Assembly (NCBI GenBank): GCA_023386045.1
Contig: JAEWKK010000018.1
Location: 1 to 64,000 of the forward strand
Direction: 5' to 3'
DNA: 64,000 nt
Source of the DNA: Bacteroidota bacterium
GTDB lineage: Bacteria; Bacteroidota; Bacteroidia; Chitinophagales; Chitinophagaceae
The notes beneath the pieces were generated by a model. The model saw only the letters and a program-made list of their open reading frames with translations. It made no database searches and had not been told where the DNA came from. The translations under genes were made by a program, and so were the position numbers. The first letter of the stretch is position 1; each line of letters begins with the position of its first letter. Shown in pieces: positions 62,154-64,000 of the stretch.

Positions 62154-62162
62154 AAAATGTAT

Positions 62163-64000
62163 TTAAAGATTGTTGTTGATTGCATCTTCTGTCCTGTCAA
62201 TTCCAAAACTGAAGAAAGCACCGATAAATACAAACATCCGTGATGGAGGAACAATGGCTTCTTTCTTCATACCATTAAAAGAATACTGGTATCCATAAGT
62301 TTGTTTGATGTTGAAAATATTATTCACTGAAAGCACATACACTGCAAAGGTTTTTGAATTGGGCTTAGCGAGCGATGGGATATAGTTCAAACTAAAGCTG
62401 ACGTTATGATAATCAGGAACCCTTCCCCTGTCTGTGAATTTATATTGTCCGCCATCATAAGCAATATTGTAATAAGGACGACTGCTGGCATAACTATACG
62501 ACATATTGAAACCGGTTTTCCATGGCAGTACAAATTTTTTCAGAACAAGTGAAGCCGTATGTTCAGCTGCAAAATTGGGTGTGATGGCATTTGGGAAATT
62601 GAGATAATCCCTTTTTGTATCAAGGTAAGAATAAGAGATCCAGTAGTCCAGGTTCTTGATTGATTTCTTATCTCTCCAGAAAAATTCAAAACCCCTGGCA
62701 TCACCAAAACCATTATTGTTGATTGCCATTCCATCACGACCGTTTGCATAACCGGTTTTGATCAGCGCATCATATTTTTTATAAAAGACTTCTGCTCTTA
62801 ACACTCTTAGGTTTGTTACTTTCTGGTACTGCAAAATGTAATGAGCAGCTTTAGAGAAATCAAGTTCATTGATGGCGGGGAGATACCGCGTTTCAGGATT
62901 CTGGTAATAAATTCCATAGGCAAGTGAAGCCTGGCTGCCTGTTCCTAATTTATAAGCCAGGGAAATTCTGGGTGCTATGTTGAATTCATCCAGATAAGAT
63001 GAATGTTCCATTCTCGTACCCACTTTGGCTGCCATGGCATTGGTGAGATAAATATCAGTCTCCGCAAACAGGGCCTTTACATTTTCTTCAATAGTGCTGG
63101 AATATTTGTTATTGCTATGATCAATGAATACGGATTTGTCGCTGCTATAATTGTATTCACCTCCAAACCTCAGGGCACTCATTCCTCCAAGAGATCTTTC
63201 AAATACTGCTTTAGCATTCGCATAATTTCCCCTGGGCTTCAACCGGAAGTTTTTGAATTCGAGTCCGCTCAGTGTCACTTCTTTTTTATCCGCATCCAGC
63301 AGATCACTATTGATCCTGTCACGGTTATTGGTATACGAAAAACCAAGGTTGAATTTCCAGAAATTATTCAGCCTGTCTTTCCATGCCAGGTTATGGTAAT
63401 GATAAACATTTTCCAGCTTGAACTGATCGTAATAACCATTTGAATCCAGGCTGGGAGTTGAGAATCCAAGTTTATTGGTGCTGAGTGCACCATAGTATTT
63501 CAACATGCCTGATGAAGAAGTTTTTATCCGGAAGTTAGCATCACCATCGAATATTGAAGGAACCTGGGAATAATCCTGCTTTTGTTTGAGTATAGCAAAA
63601 GGAAGCGCCAGGTTCATATAATTTGCATTGATACCCCAGGAAGCATTTTTCTTTTTATTAAGCTGCTGGTAACCAGCATTCAAACCCAGGACTGAAACTC
63701 CAAGAGCAGCAGAAGTTTTTTCCGGAAGATCAATGGATTCAAGTGTCAGTACGGAAGACAGGGCCTGGCCATATAAAGCAGAATAACCTCCTGTGCTGAA
63801 AACAGTTCCTTTGAAAAGAAAAGGTGAGAAGCGTCCATAACCGGCAATATTGGGTCCCGAGCTGTAAAAGAACCTGTTCACCAGCGTTCCATCAATAAAG
63901 ATTTTTGTTTCGGCTGCAGTGCCACCTCTAACAAACAATCCTTCCGATTCACCTACCTGTTGCGCACCAGGCAGCGTTTTCAATGCCTGCGTTACATCTG
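62163..64000 (-). CDS. TonB-dependent receptor, N-terminal part outside the window
   Basis: The open frame runs off the right edge; 612 codons are visible. The visible start shows the plug domain motif DVTQALKTLPGAQQ and GLFVRGGTAAETKIFIDGTLV, so the signal peptide and any carboxypeptidase-like domain lie beyond 64000. The rest is a beta-barrel with alternating strands and ends in TEDAINNNL rather than in the usual aromatic residue. No SusD partner follows, so siderophore, metal or small-molecule uptake is more likely than glycan import. It is the first gene of the minus-strand set continuing with 2TM, helical, membrane and regulator genes. Confidence 0.9.
   Translation of the reverse strand, partial: DVTQALKTLPGAQQVGESEGLFVRGGTAAETKIFIDGTLVNRFFYSSGPNIAGYGRFSPFLFKGTVFSTGGYSALYGQALSSVLTLESIDLPEKTSAALGVSVLGLNAGYQQLNKKKNASWGINANYMNLALPFAILKQKQDYSQVPSIFDGDANFRIKTSSSGMLKYYGALSTNKLGFSTPSLDSNGYYDQFKLENVYHYHNLAWKDRLNNFWKFNLGFSYTNNRDRINSDLLDADKKEVTLSGLEFKNFRLKPRGNYANAKAVFERSLGGMSALRFGGEYNYSSDKSVFIDHSNNKYSSTIEENVKALFAETDIYLTNAMAAKVGTRMEHSSYLDEFNIAPRISLAYKLGTGSQASLAYGIYYQNPETRYLPAINELDFSKAAHYILQYQKVTNLRVLRAEVFYKKYDALIKTGYANGRDGMAINNNGFGDARGFEFFWRDKKSIKNLDYWISYSYLDTKRDYLNFPNAITPNFAAEHTASLVLKKFVLPWKTGFNMSYSYASSRPYYNIAYDGGQYKFTDRGRVPDYHNVSFSLNYIPSLAKPNSKTFAVYVLSVNNIFNIKQTYGYQYSFNGMKKEAIVPPSRMFVFIGAFFSFGIDRTEDAINNNL

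Overview
The window reads as chromosomal DNA of a Bacteroidota bacterium, most likely family Chitinophagaceae. Evidence: an LpxC-FabZ fusion followed by lpxA, many secreted proteins with C-terminal type IX secretion (T9SS) sorting domains, a TonB-dependent receptor, promoter boxes of the TAnnTTTG type, and base composition around the low forties in % G+C by eye. No rRNA, tRNA, CRISPR array, prophage, insertion sequence or transposase was seen. Both window edges cut a gene: the LpxC half of the lpxC-fabZ fusion on the left and a TonB-dependent receptor on the right.

Layout. 1-1956 (+): lipid A and fatty acid synthesis (lpxC-fabZ, lpxA) with an overlapping ABC ATPase whose Q-loop and H-loop are degenerate. 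2001-5676 (-): tsaE, alanine dehydrogenase, acyltransferase and a BI-1 family membrane protein, ending in a strong terminator. 5878-10411 (+): Cu(I)-type P1B ATPase, four-helix-bundle protein, RecQ helicase. 10579-12138 (-): HerA/DUF853-type ATPase. 12256-15295 (+): two single-domain response regulators, a repeat-rich stretch with an AT-rich orphan secreted protein, and an OmpR-type regulator without an adjacent kinase. 15324-18445 (-): lipoprotein, ruvB, a 588-bp repeat-dense gap, and a leaderless M23 peptidase. 18533-25075 (-): two tandem Tricorn-like S41 peptidases. 25265-34349: secreted protein (+), then a large M36 metallopeptidase with a sorting domain, an endonuclease/exonuclease/phosphatase protein and leuS (-). 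34629-38990 (+): ftsX, DUF3098, uppP, an MFS permease and a metallo-beta-lactamase-fold hydrolase. 38983-42353: DUF3108 and flippase-like membrane protein (-), ruvC (+), HIT protein and greA (-). 42459-52128 (-): T9SS cargo proteins, including M14 carboxypeptidase and GEVED proteins, interrupted by a dehydrogenase and rsmA. 52613-56153: pdxA (+), then a LolA-like protein and an ABC exporter (-). 56734-59558 (+): two more T9SS cargo genes behind a long G-poor leader. 59646-64000 (-): a six-gene set of winged-helix regulator, two paralogous membrane proteins, secreted helical protein, 2TM protein and TonB-dependent receptor.

Most of the window is ordinary housekeeping plus the secreted-protein repertoire typical of the phylum. 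The structure not explained by genes lies in three intergenic zones (10412-10578, 13114-13741 and 17153-17743), which carry several families of repeats; one starts at the ruvB start codon and one forms the 3' end of a response-regulator gene. A fourth zone, 56154-56733, holds an orphan terminator and a G-poor leader. The best candidate for an undescribed functional unit is the 59646-64000 gene set. I found no unmistakably new defence or mobile system.
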